From assembly GCF_040655735.1 (NCBI RefSeq), contig NZ_JBFAKK010000002.1, positions 496,001-560,000 of the forward strand: a stretch of 64,000 nt of DNA, in the 5' to 3' direction. Below, piece by piece: positions 42,511 to 51,097 of this stretch (position 1 is its first letter; each line of letters begins with the position of its first letter). The translations under genes and the position numbers were made by a program. This stretch comes from Phytomonospora sp040655735 (GTDB taxonomy: Bacteria > Actinomycetota > Actinomycetes > Mycobacteriales > Micromonosporaceae). A model generated the notes under the pieces. It saw only the letters and a program-made list of their open reading frames with translations, had not been told where the DNA came from and did not search any database.

Positions 42511-43296
42511 TCAGCGGAGGTCGCGGCGGATGGTGAGGGTGGCGGGGATGAGGGCGGCGGCGATGTAGGCGGCCATGGCGATGGCGGCGGCGAGGGGTGA
42601 CAGGAGGGCGGCGGGCATGCCTTCGCCGTATTTGGCGACCAGGTCGACACCGGCGAGTTGGGCGTCGAGGCGGGTGAGGAGCACCGACCCGACCCGGCTG
42701 TCCCAGGGGACGGGGAGGTTGAGGGCGACGATGGGCAGCACGTACCAGAGGCCGACGATGGCGGTGATGGCTCCGGCCGCCGAGCGCATGAGGGTGCCCA
42801 GACCGAGACCGATCATGGCGAAGACCAGGGTCGACGGACCCGCGGTGAGGAGCGCGGCGGGTTCGGCGGGCTGGTCGTAGTAGGGGATGGGGCGCTCGCC
42901 GATGACCGCGTCGCAGACGAGGTAGGTGAGCACGGACGTGGCGGTGCCGACGACCAGGGCCGTGGCGGCAAGGACGATCGCCTTGGCCGCCAGGACGAGG
43001 CGGCGGGACGGGACGGCGGTGAAGGTGGAGCGGATGAGACCGGTCTTGTACTCCGCGGTCATCGCAAGGACGCCGAGGATGGCGAAGCACAGCTGACTCA
43101 CCGACAGGGTTATCTCCTCCACCGAGGCGATCGAGACCTGGTCCCGGTCGGCGGGCGCCATCTTGTCCCAGGTGTCGGCGACGTACCAGGTCAGCGCGGC
43201 GCCGCCGGCGATGGAGGCGGGGATGACGCAGGCGACGATCCGCGTGGCCCGCACCGAGTGGAACTTCAGCCACTCGGCCGCGATGAGGCCCGTCAT
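42511..43296 (-). CDS. ABC-2-type transporter permease (module 1)
   Basis: A 261-residue membrane protein with six helices. It begins 'MTGLIAAEWLKFHSVRATR', the usual amphipathic entry of ABC-2 permeases, and has 'SQLCFAILGVLAMTAEYKTGLIRSTF', strongly conserved with the two sister permeases nearby. It is translationally coupled to the upstream permease (ATGA overlap at 43293-43296). With the second permease and the ATPase it should form an exporter of a peptide, lipid or drug. The adjacent two-component system suggests induction by the exported or sensed compound. Confidence 0.85.
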   Translation of the reverse strand: MTGLIAAEWLKFHSVRATRIVACVIPASIAGGAALTWYVADTWDKMAPADRDQVSIASVEEITLSVSQLCFAILGVLAMTAEYKTGLIRSTFTAVPSRRLVLAAKAIVLAATALVVGTATSVLTYLVCDAVIGERPIPYYDQPAEPAALLTAGPSTLVFAMIGLGLGTLMRSAAGAITAIVGLWYVLPIVALNLPVPWDSRVGSVLLTRLDAQLAGVDLVAKYGEGMPAALLSPLAAAIAMAAYIAAALIPATLTIRRDLR

Positions 43297-44096
43297 TTCA
43301 CGTCCCGTCTGCTGATCGCGGCCCAGGCCGCGCCGAGGGAGGCCACGACGATGGCGACCGCGAAGGCCCATGCCCCCGGGATCGACAGCATCGTGTGCGG
43401 CACGGCAGATCCGTTCGGAGCCTCGGCCGTGCGCGGTGGGACGCCGGTGAGCTGGTCGGGGAGGGCGACCGGCAGCGCGGAGTAGATCCAGTGCTTCCAG
43501 GGCGCCGGCAGGAACAACAGGACCATCTGGGCGACGAAGATCAGTACGACCAGGATCATGATCGCGCCCGTCGCCGAGCGCAGCACGGCGCCGAGGCCGA
43601 GGCCGAGCAGCGACACGACCACGACCGAACCGGCCAGGGCCGCCAGGTAGGGGAGCTGCTCGGTGAAGCTCGGTTCATACGCCGGCATGCGGTCGCCGAC
43701 GATGAGTTCGCTCAGCCCGTAGGAGGAGAAGACGACCACGGTGGCCATCAGCGCCGAGCCGGCCGCGACCACGGCCGCCTTGGCGATCAGGACAGTGGGG
43801 CGCCGGGGCATGACCGCGAAGGTCGAGCGGATCAGGCCGGTGGCGTACTCGGAGGTGAAGGCGAGGACGCCGACGATCCCGCCGAGGAGCTGCATGAACT
43901 GCAGGATCGTCTCCTCGGTGGTGCCGCCGCCGGTGTTGTCCGCGCGTGTCGCGGCGCTCAGGTTCTCCCAGGCGGTGACCCGCGCGAGGCTCAGCAGCGC
44001 GGCCCCGCCGATGAGCAGGACGGCGACGCCGACGATGTAGTGGGTGGAGCGCACCGAGCGCAGTTTGAGCCATTCGGCCGAGATGACAGCGGTCAC
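43293..44096 (-). CDS. ABC-2-type transporter permease (module 1, second)
   Basis: A 267-residue membrane protein with six helices, a paralogue of the gene at 42511 and of the one at 47009. It starts 'MTAVISAEWLKLRSVRSTHY' and carries 'IVGVLAFTSEYATGLIRSTFAVMPRR'. It overlaps the ATPase gene by 4 bp and the downstream permease gene by 4 bp. Two unequal permeases in module 1, against one in module 2, suggest a heteromeric transporter here. Confidence 0.86.
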   Translation of the reverse strand: MTAVISAEWLKLRSVRSTHYIVGVAVLLIGGAALLSLARVTAWENLSAATRADNTGGGTTEETILQFMQLLGGIVGVLAFTSEYATGLIRSTFAVMPRRPTVLIAKAAVVAAGSALMATVVVFSSYGLSELIVGDRMPAYEPSFTEQLPYLAALAGSVVVVSLLGLGLGAVLRSATGAIMILVVLIFVAQMVLLFLPAPWKHWIYSALPVALPDQLTGVPPRTAEAPNGSAVPHTMLSIPGAWAFAVAIVVASLGAAWAAISRRDVK

Positions 44097-44995
44097 GACG
44101 ACACCGCCCGGTACTCGACGCTCTCGGCGGTCAGCTGCATGTACGCCTCTTCGAGGCTCGCGCCGCGCGGGGTGACCTCGTGCAGTGCGATCCCCTTGCC
44201 GGCGGCCAGATCCCCGATGGCGGGGACGGCGAGTCCGTGGACGGACAGGCCGCCCTTCTCGGCGGCGACCTCCGCTCCGGCGGCGGTCAGAACCGCCGAC
44301 AGGTCGTCCAGACGGGGGCTGCGGACGAACACGCCCCGCTGGAAACGATCGGTCAGCTCACCGACGGTGGCATCTTCGATCAGCTTCCCGCGACCGATGA
44401 TCACCAGGCGGTCGGCGGTGAGCTGCATCTCGCTCATGAGGTGGCTCGACACCAGCACGGTCCGCCCCTCGGCGGCCAGGCCCCGCATCAGTTCCCGGAT
44501 CCAGCGCACGCCCTCGGGGTCGAGGCCGTTGACCGGTTCGTCGAACATCAGCACCGACGGGTCCCCCAGCAGCGCCGCCGCGATGCCCAGCCGCTGCTTC
44601 ATCCCCAGCGAGAAGCCGCCGACCTTCTTGCGCGCGACACCGGCGAGCCCGACCCGCTCGATCGCCGCGACCACCGCCGAGGTCCCGATCCCGTTGGTGC
44701 GGGCAAGAGCCCGCAGGTGGTTGAGGGCGCTGCGCCCCGGATGCACCGAGGACGCGTCAAGCAGGGCGCCGACGACGTGCATCGGACGCTTGATGCTCGC
44801 GTAGGGGCGCCCGTCGACGAGAGTGCTGCCCGAGTCCGGGGCGTCGAGGGCGAGGATCATGCGCATGGTGGTCGACTTGCCGGCGCCGTTGGGGCCGAGG
44901 AAGCCGGTCACCAGGCCGGGGCGCACTTGGAAGGACAGACCGTCGACGGCGACGGTGCGGCCGTAGCGTTTGGTCAACTCGTGGACTTCGATCAT
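44093..44995 (-). CDS. ABC transporter ATP-binding protein (module 1)
   Basis: A 300-residue ABC ATPase. Walker A is GPNGAGKST (residues 34-42), the signature region is 'VGGFSLGMKQRLGIAAALLG' and Walker B is 'SVLMFDEPVNGLDPEG'. The atypical signature SLGMKQR is shared with module 2 and is usual in the BcrA-like drug/peptide export subfamily. A C-terminal domain of about 80 residues follows. It starts at ATG 44995, divergent from the kinase gene across about 166 bp. Confidence 0.93.
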   Translation of the reverse strand: MIEVHELTKRYGRTVAVDGLSFQVRPGLVTGFLGPNGAGKSTTMRMILALDAPDSGSTLVDGRPYASIKRPMHVVGALLDASSVHPGRSALNHLRALARTNGIGTSAVVAAIERVGLAGVARKKVGGFSLGMKQRLGIAAALLGDPSVLMFDEPVNGLDPEGVRWIRELMRGLAAEGRTVLVSSHLMSEMQLTADRLVIIGRGKLIEDATVGELTDRFQRGVFVRSPRLDDLSAVLTAAGAEVAAEKGGLSVHGLAVPAIGDLAAGKGIALHEVTPRGASLEEAYMQLTAESVEYRAVSS

Positions 44996-45104
44996 GTCTC
45001 AAGCCTGGTGAACGGAGGCTTTCGCGGCATCGGTCCCAGACCCGCAATCCCGGCTTCGCCCTGGGTCTAGGAGGCGGGCCCGAAACGGCCGCGTCTCATC
45101 CCCC

Positions 45105-45164
45105 GGTATGACGTCCCGGGGTCCAAGGCGCTCGCCGACCAGCGGCGTTACCGTCGGAGAGGTG
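45105..45164 (+). promoter_or_regulatory. Conserved promoter/operator block of kinase module 1
   Basis: The block starts GGTATGACGTCC and ends at GTG 45162. It is paralogous to 48888-48946: about 37 of 50 aligned bases are identical. It includes TACCGT (45149-45154), a -10 box 7 nt before the GTG, indicating a leaderless kinase transcript. The rest may be a regulator site. Confidence 0.5.
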
Positions 45165-46334
45165 GCCATCGAAGAGGACATCCGCCCCCTGTTCAGCCGC
45201 CGGCTCACCGCCGCGCAGCTGATCGGCGCCGACGCAGCCCTGGCGGTGCTCTACACGTTCGCGCTCGCCGGGATCGGGACATCGGCCGAGGGCACGTCCT
45301 TCGACTACCGTGCACGCCTCGCCGCCGCGGCCGCCATCGTCATGCCCCTCGCCGTGCGCCGCCTGTGGCCCATCCCCGTCTTCGGCGTGGTCATGTGCGC
45401 CACCATCGTGGCGCTCGCCGCCGGGATCCTCCGCGAGCCGCTCATCGCGGCCTCCCTGGCGCTGTACATCGTCGCCGTCCGCGAGCGCCGCCGGCGCTGG
45501 GAGCCGGTCTTCGCCATCGGGGTCACCAGCGCGCTGATCATCGTGTGCTCCTCGGGTGTGGGCTCGCGCGATTGGTGGTCGGCCGATTTCACCGTCCTGC
45601 TCATCGGCGCCGCGGTCCTCGGCGCCTCGTGGACGGTGGGCCGTGCGGTGCGGGAGCGGCGCCTCTACGCCGCGCGGGCCGGTGAGCAGATCGCGGGGAA
45701 GGCCGCCGCCGAGGAACGGCTGCGCATCGCCCGCGAGCTCCACGACGTCGTCGCCCACAGCATGGGCGTCATCGCCGTCAAGGCGGGTGTGGCCAACCAT
45801 GTCATCGAGACGAACCCGCACGAGGCCCGCGACGCCCTCCAGGTGATCGAGGCCGCCAGCCGCGCCGGGCTTGTCGAACTGCGGCAGATGCTCAGCCTTC
45901 TGCGTTCCGAGGACCAGGGCGAGGACCCGCGCGCCCCCTCCCCGGGCCTCAAGGCCGTTCCGGCCCTCGTCCACCACGCCCGGGCCGCCGGCGTGCAGGT
46001 CGTCACCGACACCAGTTCGGTCGGCGAGCTGCCCGAAGGCGTCGAGCTGGCCGCCTACCGGATAATCCAGGAGGCGCTGACCAACGTGGTCAAACACGCG
46101 GCCCCCGCCGACTGCCTGCTCCGCCTCACCGACGACGGCCGCGTGCTGACCGTCGAGATCACCGACAGCGGGCCCGGCAGACGCCTGCTCCCGCCGGGGC
46201 CCGGCGGTCACGGGATGCTGGGCATGCGCGAGCGGGTCGCCGTCTACGGCGGCGAATTCACCGCCGGGCGGATGCAAGGCGGCGGTTTCCGGGTGGCCGC
46301 GACCCTGCCGTATCGAACCGAGGGGGACACGTGA
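45162..46334 (+). CDS. NarL-family sensor histidine kinase (module 1)
   Basis: A 390-residue membrane kinase. Five to six helices (about residues 15-150) are followed by a HisKA_3 dimerisation domain, with the phosphorylated His in 'ERLRIARELHDVVAHSMGVIA'. The HATPase domain shows 'AYRIIQEALTNVVKHA' and 'GHGMLGMRERVAVYGG'. The short-loop multi-helix sensor region resembles DesK/LiaS-like sensors of membrane state or antibiotics. GTG 45162 is chosen, not ATG 45108, because the paralogous locus keeps the same upstream DNA as a promoter but has an in-frame stop there. The stop overlaps the regulator gene (GTGA). Confidence 0.88.
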   Translation: MAIEEDIRPLFSRRLTAAQLIGADAALAVLYTFALAGIGTSAEGTSFDYRARLAAAAAIVMPLAVRRLWPIPVFGVVMCATIVALAAGILREPLIAASLALYIVAVRERRRRWEPVFAIGVTSALIIVCSSGVGSRDWWSADFTVLLIGAAVLGASWTVGRAVRERRLYAARAGEQIAGKAAAEERLRIARELHDVVAHSMGVIAVKAGVANHVIETNPHEARDALQVIEAASRAGLVELRQMLSLLRSEDQGEDPRAPSPGLKAVPALVHHARAAGVQVVTDTSSVGELPEGVELAAYRIIQEALTNVVKHAAPADCLLRLTDDGRVLTVEITDSGPGRRLLPPGPGGHGMLGMRERVAVYGGEFTAGRMQGGGFRVAATLPYRTEGDT

Positions 46335-46990
46335 CCACGAAGGTCTTGATCGCCGACGACCAGGCGCTGTTGCGCGGGAGCTTCCGGGTGCTCGTGGACA
46401 GCGCGGGGGACCTCGACGTCGTCGGTGAGGCCTGCAACGGCCTGGAGGCCGTTGAACTGGCCGCCGCGATCGAGCCCGACGTCGTCCTCATGGACGTGCG
46501 CATGCCGGAGATGGACGGCATCGAGGCGACCCGGCGCATCTGCGCGGCCTCGCCCACGCGCGTGCTGATCCTGACCATGTTCCACCTCGACTCCTACGTC
46601 TACGAGTCCCTGCGGGCAGGGGCGAGCGGTTTCCTGCTCAAAGACGCGCCCCCGGCCGAACTCCTGAACGCCATCCGCGTCGTCGCCGCCGGGGAGGCGC
46701 TGCTCGCGCCCGTGGTCACCCGCCGCCTGATCGCCGACTTCGCCGCGCAGCCGGGCCCGGAGTCGCCGGTGGCCACCGGCCTCGACGGCGTCACCGAACG
46801 CGAGCGCGAGGTGCTGGGCCTGATCGCGCGTGGCATGTCCAACCAGGAGATCGCCGGGCACCTGCACGTCAGCCTCGCGACGGTGAAGTCGCACGTGGGG
46901 CGGCTGTTCACGAAGCTGCAGGCCCGCGACCGGGCACAGCTGGTCATCGTCGCCTACGAGACGGGTCTGGTCACCGCGGCGAGACGGTGA
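46331..46990 (+). CDS. NarL/LuxR-family response regulator (module 1)
   Basis: A 219-residue regulator. The receiver domain has the acidic pocket Asp9-Asp10, phospho-acceptor Asp55 in 'DVVLMDVRMPEMDG' and Lys in 'SGFLLKDAPP'. The LuxR helix-turn-helix at about 150-210 contains 'LTEREREVLGLIARGMSNQEIAGHLHVSLATVKSHVGRLF' (VTERERE at the start). It is co-transcribed with the kinase and presumably controls the divergent ABC exporter. It is closely similar to the module 2 regulator, so crosstalk is possible. Confidence 0.92.
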   Translation: MTTKVLIADDQALLRGSFRVLVDSAGDLDVVGEACNGLEAVELAAAIEPDVVLMDVRMPEMDGIEATRRICAASPTRVLILTMFHLDSYVYESLRAGASGFLLKDAPPAELLNAIRVVAAGEALLAPVVTRRLIADFAAQPGPESPVATGLDGVTEREREVLGLIARGMSNQEIAGHLHVSLATVKSHVGRLFTKLQARDRAQLVIVAYETGLVTAARR

Positions 46991-47008
46991 CCAGACGGGA
47001 CGGGCGGC

Positions 47009-47836
47009 TCAGGCGTCACGGCGCCGAAGCAGTAGCCAGCCTGCGGTCAGCGCGACCGCGGCGTAGAGCGCGAGGATCCCGGCGGCCGCGGGCTGCGAGT
47101 AGACCGGATCGCTCGCGGTGCCGGCGAGCTGCCCGGGCAGCTCGATCGGCAGCGTCGCGAAGATCTTCATGCCGAGCTCGCGCGGCAGGAACTGCACCGC
47201 GATCGGCACCACGAACAACAGCCCGGTGATCGCGACGAGCGCCCCGGCGGTGGCCCGCAGGATCGCGCCGAGACCCAGCCCGACCAGCGCCATGGACACC
47301 AGCGCCGCCGAGTGGCTCAGCAGCGTCGGCAGGGCGTCCCCGAAGGACTCCCACGCCCGGATCGGGGCCGGTCTGTCGCCGGTGATCGCCGCGCCGAGGA
47401 AGAAGCAGACCAGGGTGAGGGCGAGCCCGGTCACGGCCGTGACGACGGTGACGACGACGGCCTTCGACAGCAGCATCCGGCCCCGCGCCGGCACGGCGGT
47501 GAGACTGGTGCGGATCATCCCGGTGGCGTACTCCGAGGTCATCGCCAGAGCGGCCAGCGCGGCCAGGCAGAACTGGGCGATCGGGAAGGCGAGCTGGGCG
47601 GGGTCGGCGCCGCCGAACATCGCCTGCTCCTCGGCCGGGGAGGCGTCCCAGTCGGCGGTCATCAGATAGGCGACGAGGCCGCCGAGGGCCACCGCCAGGA
47701 CGATGGCGCCCAGGTACATGTGGGTCGAACGCACCGAGCGCAGTTTCACCCACTCCGAGGCGATCGTGCGGGCCAGACCCGAGGTGTTGACCTCGGCGGG
47801 GGGTGCTGCCGGGCGGGTGGCGGTGATGGTGCTCAT
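47009..47836 (-). CDS. ABC-2-type transporter permease (module 2)
   Basis: A 275-residue membrane protein with six helices. It begins with a 25-residue polar extension, then 'LARTIASEWVKLRSVRSTHMY', the same motif as the module 1 permeases. It also has 'ALAALAMTSEYATGMIRTSLTAVPARG'. It overlaps the ATPase gene by 4 bp. It is the only permease of module 2, so it probably acts as a homodimer. It converges on the module 1 regulator gene with an 18-bp gap. Confidence 0.86.
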   Translation of the reverse strand: MSTITATRPAAPPAEVNTSGLARTIASEWVKLRSVRSTHMYLGAIVLAVALGGLVAYLMTADWDASPAEEQAMFGGADPAQLAFPIAQFCLAALAALAMTSEYATGMIRTSLTAVPARGRMLLSKAVVVTVVTAVTGLALTLVCFFLGAAITGDRPAPIRAWESFGDALPTLLSHSAALVSMALVGLGLGAILRATAGALVAITGLLFVVPIAVQFLPRELGMKIFATLPIELPGQLAGTASDPVYSQPAAAGILALYAAVALTAGWLLLRRRDA

Positions 47837-48777
47837 GCCGCGCTCCTTTCGGGGGTTTCGGCCGCGCGCGGGGAGGTGCGGGTGGCGCGGTACTCGACGC
47901 TGTCGTCGGTCAGTTCCATGTAGGCCTCCTCCAGCGAGGCCGAGCGCGGGGTGATCTCATGCAGCACGACACCGCGCGCGAAGGCGAGCTCGCCGATGGC
48001 GGAGGCCTCCATGCCGGACACCGAGAGGGACCCGTCGGCGGCGGCCACCACCGCCGCGCCCGACTCGCGCAGGGCGGTCGACAGCGCGCTCGCCTGCGGG
48101 GTGCGGACGAGCACGCCTCTGTGGTGGCGTTCGGCGAGTTCGGCCATGGACGCCTCGGTGATGAGCTTCCCGCGGCCGATGATGACGACGTGGTCGGCGG
48201 TCAGCGCCATCTCGCTCATGAGGTGGCTGGAGACCAGGACCGTGCGTCCCTCGGCGGCCAGGTCGCGCATGAACTCGCGGATCCAGCGGATGCCCTCGGG
48301 GTCGAGGCCGTTGACCGGCTCGTCGAACATGAGGATTCCGGGGTCTCCCAGGAGGGTTCCGGCGATCCCGAGGCGCTGCTTCATGCCGAGGGAGAAGCCG
48401 CCGACGCGTTTGCGCGCCACACCCGCCAGCCCGACCTGATCCAGCACCTGCGTCACGCGGGCGCCGGAGATGCCGTTGCTGGTCGCCAGGCAGAGCAGGT
48501 GGTTGAAGGCCGAGCGGCCGCCGTGCACGGCACCGGCGTCGAGGAGGGCCCCGACGTGGTGGACGGGGTTGCGCATCTCGGCGTAGGGGCGGCCGTCGAT
48601 GAGCGCGCTGCCCGAGGTCGGCCGGTCGAGGCCGAGGATCGCCCGCATGGTCGTGGACTTCCCGGCCCCGTTGGCGCCGAGGAAACCGGTGACCCGGCCG
48701 GGCCGCACGGTGAAGGAGAGATTGTCGACGGCGGCCTTGGCGCCGTAGCGTTTCGTGAGTTGCCTGACCTCGATCAT
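47833..48777 (-). CDS. ABC transporter ATP-binding protein (module 2)
   Basis: A 314-residue ABC ATPase and a close paralogue of the one at 44093. It has Walker A GANGAGKST (residues 34-42), 'VGGFSLGMKQRLGIAGTLLG' as signature and 'GILMFDEPVNGLDPEGIRWI' as Walker B. It keeps the same C-terminal domain ending 'PRSASLEEAYMELTDDSVEYR'. A short extra tail follows. It starts at ATG 48777 and is divergent from the module 2 kinase. Confidence 0.93.
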   Translation of the reverse strand: MIEVRQLTKRYGAKAAVDNLSFTVRPGRVTGFLGANGAGKSTTMRAILGLDRPTSGSALIDGRPYAEMRNPVHHVGALLDAGAVHGGRSAFNHLLCLATSNGISGARVTQVLDQVGLAGVARKRVGGFSLGMKQRLGIAGTLLGDPGILMFDEPVNGLDPEGIRWIREFMRDLAAEGRTVLVSSHLMSEMALTADHVVIIGRGKLITEASMAELAERHHRGVLVRTPQASALSTALRESGAAVVAAADGSLSVSGMEASAIGELAFARGVVLHEITPRSASLEEAYMELTDDSVEYRATRTSPRAAETPERSAA

Positions 48778-48887
48778 GTCCCAACGATCGCGCGGAAGGC
48801 CTGGTCAGCGCATCGGACCGTGGCCTGGAATCGTCCTCCGACCCAGGGTGGAGGACAAGCGGCGAAACCGCCCTCCCATCGGACCTG

Positions 48888-48946
48888 GGTATGACATCCA
48901 CCGGTCCGATGCGCCCGATGATCAGCGCCGATACCTTCGAATGGTG
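48888..48946 (+). promoter_or_regulatory. Conserved promoter/operator block of kinase module 2
   Basis: The block starts GGTATGACATCC and is paralogous to 45105-45164. It contains TACCTT (48932-48937), a -10 box 6 nt before GTG 48944. The ATG at 48941 is only 3 nt from the box, so the leaderless start may be the GTG. Confidence 0.5.
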
Positions 48947-50155
48947 ACCGACGCCGAGCTCCGAAAGCGCCTGACCAGGTGGCCCGCCGCCTGGCATCTC
49001 ATCGTGCTCGACGTGATCGTCGGCGTCGTGATGTCGGCCATCTACCTCGGTTTCGCCAGCGAGTCGGGCGACGCCGGGCCCAACTACGGCGGGCCCGTGA
49101 TCGTCGCGGTGCTGCTGGCCGTCGGCATCGGTGCCTCGGTGGCCCTGCGGCGCTGGCAGCCCATCCCCGCGCTGATCGTGATCGTCACCTGCACGGCCCT
49201 GGCCACCGCGTTCGGCATGACCCGGGAGCCCTTCACCGGGACCATCCTGGTCATGTACATGGTCGCCCTCGCCGAGAACCGCCTGCGCTCCCTGCTGGCG
49301 CTGGTGGCGACGATCGCGATGGCCGCGCTGGCGCTGTTCAGCACCATCGGGTACGACCACACCACCGAGGCCGACGTCGTCGGGCTGCTGAGCTTCCTGG
49401 CCATCGCGCTCACCGCCGCCTGGGTGGTCGGGCACGTAGCGCGGCGGATGCGGCTGGCCGAGATGCGCAACACCGAGGAACGGACGGAGAAGGCCATCGT
49501 GGACGAACGCCTGCGGATCGCGCGCGAGATGCACGACGTGGTCGCGCACTCCTTGAGCGTCATCGCCGTCAAGGCCGGCATCGCCAACCACGTCGCCGTC
49601 GAGCATCCCGAGGCGGCGCGGGAGGCCCTGCAGGTCATCGAGACGATCAGCCGCGGTTCGCTCACCGAGATGCGCCGCGTGCTCGGCGTCCTGCGCTCCG
49701 AAGGCGACGACGAGATCGTCCTCGCACCCGCTCCGGGCCTCGCCGACGTTCCCGCCCTCGCCGAGCGCGCCAGACAGGCGGGTGTCGGCGTCACCCTGGA
49801 GGTGTCCGGTGTGGATGGACTTCCCGACGGTGTGGCGCTGGCCGTGTACCGCATCGTGCAGGAGGCGTTGACCAACGTCGTCAAGCACGCCGCACCGGCG
49901 GACTGCCGGGTCGTGGTCACCGGCAGGGAGGGGGAGGTGCGGATCGAGGTCACCGACGACGGGCCCGGCCACCGCGCCCTGCCCGAACGTTTCAGCGACG
50001 AACCGGGCCACGGCCTGGCCGGGATGCGCGAGCGGGTGATGATGTACGACGGCGTGTTCGAGGCCGGGCGAAGACCCGGCGGGGGCTTCGCGGTCAGCGC
50101 GCGGATCCCCTACGCCGGTGCCCTCGGGGCCGAGCGCGGGGAGGAGACGGCGTGA
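48941..50155 (+). CDS. NarL-family sensor histidine kinase (module 2)
   Basis: A 404-residue membrane kinase paralogous to the one at 45162. About five helices (residues 12-160) precede the HisKA_3 motif 'ERLRIAREMHDVVAHSLSVIA'. The HATPase region shows 'AVYRIVQEALTNVVKHAAPADC' and 'GHGLAGMRERVMMYDG'. ATG 48941 is given as start; the adjacent GTG 48944 is an equal candidate under a leaderless model. Its stop overlaps the regulator gene (GTGA). It is paired with the divergent ABC exporter at 47009-48777. Confidence 0.88.
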   Translation: MVTDAELRKRLTRWPAAWHLIVLDVIVGVVMSAIYLGFASESGDAGPNYGGPVIVAVLLAVGIGASVALRRWQPIPALIVIVTCTALATAFGMTREPFTGTILVMYMVALAENRLRSLLALVATIAMAALALFSTIGYDHTTEADVVGLLSFLAIALTAAWVVGHVARRMRLAEMRNTEERTEKAIVDERLRIAREMHDVVAHSLSVIAVKAGIANHVAVEHPEAAREALQVIETISRGSLTEMRRVLGVLRSEGDDEIVLAPAPGLADVPALAERARQAGVGVTLEVSGVDGLPDGVALAVYRIVQEALTNVVKHAAPADCRVVVTGREGEVRIEVTDDGPGHRALPERFSDEPGHGLAGMRERVMMYDGVFEAGRRPGGGFAVSARIPYAGALGAERGEETA

Positions 50156-50823
50156 GCGAACTGGTGAAGGTGCTGATCGTCGACGATCAGGCGCTGCTGC
50201 GCGGGAGCTTCCGCCTGCTGGTCGACACGGCACCGGACCTGGAGGTCGTCGGTGAGGCCGACAACGGTGCCCGGGCGGTGGAACTGGCCGCGCGGACCTC
50301 ACCGGACGTGGTGCTCATGGACGTGCGCATGCCGGAGATGGACGGCATCGAGGCGACCCGCCGCATCACCGCCGCCGGCGGCGGGACGCGCGTGCTGATG
50401 CTGACCACTTTCGACCTCGACGCCTACGTGTACTCCGCGCTGCGCGCCGGTGCCAGCGGCTTCCTGCTCAAGGACACCCCGCCGGGCGAACTGCTCTCGG
50501 CGATCCGGGTGGTCGCCTCGGGAGAGGGCCTGCTGGCGCCCTCGGTGACACGGCGGCTGATCGCGGAGTTCGCCGGGCGCCCCCGCACGCCCTCGGCCGA
50601 ACTCAAGGCCGAACTCGCCGGGGTCACCGAGCGCGAAAGGGAGGTGCTGACGCTGATCGCGCGCGGTCTGTCGAACGCCGACCTCGCCGCGCACCTGCAC
50701 CTGAGCCAGGCGACGGTGAAGACGCACATCGGCCGCCTGCTGGCCAAGCTCGGCGCGCGCGACCGCGCGCAGCTGGTGATCATCGCCTACGAGTCGGGCC
50801 TGGTCGGGGTAGGCGAGAAGTAG
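50152..50823 (+). CDS. NarL/LuxR-family response regulator (module 2)
   Basis: A 223-residue regulator. The receiver has phospho-acceptor Asp57 in 'PDVVLMDVRMPEMDGIEATR' and 'SGFLLKDTPPGELLSAIRVV'. The LuxR domain at about 160-215 shows 'TEREREVLTLIARGLSNADL' and 'SQATVKTHIGRLLAKL'. Similarity to the module 1 regulator runs along the whole length, including the DNA-recognition helix region, so the two may recognise related sites. It starts at GTG 50152 inside the kinase stop. Confidence 0.92.
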   Translation: MSELVKVLIVDDQALLRGSFRLLVDTAPDLEVVGEADNGARAVELAARTSPDVVLMDVRMPEMDGIEATRRITAAGGGTRVLMLTTFDLDAYVYSALRAGASGFLLKDTPPGELLSAIRVVASGEGLLAPSVTRRLIAEFAGRPRTPSAELKAELAGVTEREREVLTLIARGLSNADLAAHLHLSQATVKTHIGRLLAKLGARDRAQLVIIAYESGLVGVGEK

Positions 50824-51078
50824 CCGCCGACAGGCGGGTGAGGCGGGGTGAGATGGGCCGGCGAGGCGGGTGGCGGTGGGGGCGGGAGCGGTGGGCGGCC
50901 GCCCGAGCGGTTGCGGTGTGCCGTCGCAGCGGGGGTGCAGGGCGACACGGATGCCTGGGAAGCCACCCCGACACCCTGCCTGACCTGCCCGCCTTGCCCG
51001 TGCGGTCGCCTCTGGTCTGCTGGTCTGCCGGAGCCCTTCTGCTCTGGCTGGCCCTCTCGGGTCTGCCTGTGCCGTCTA

Positions 51079-51097
51079 GGGCGTGTCCGGGTGATCA
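51079..51097 (+). repeat. Terminal inverted repeat, left end of the IS
   Basis: GGGCGTGTCCGGGTGATCA, preceded by CTA at 51076-51078. Confidence 0.88.

Noticed and set aside
41100..42530. Long Arg/Pro/Ala-rich open frames in three + frames and on the minus strand
   Set aside because: All frames are open together and encode the DNA repeats; there is no start context and no domain. Composition explains them.
45108..45161. Earlier ATG start (45108) for the module 1 kinase
   Set aside because: The same DNA in module 2 is conserved as promoter but has an in-frame stop, so it is not coding.
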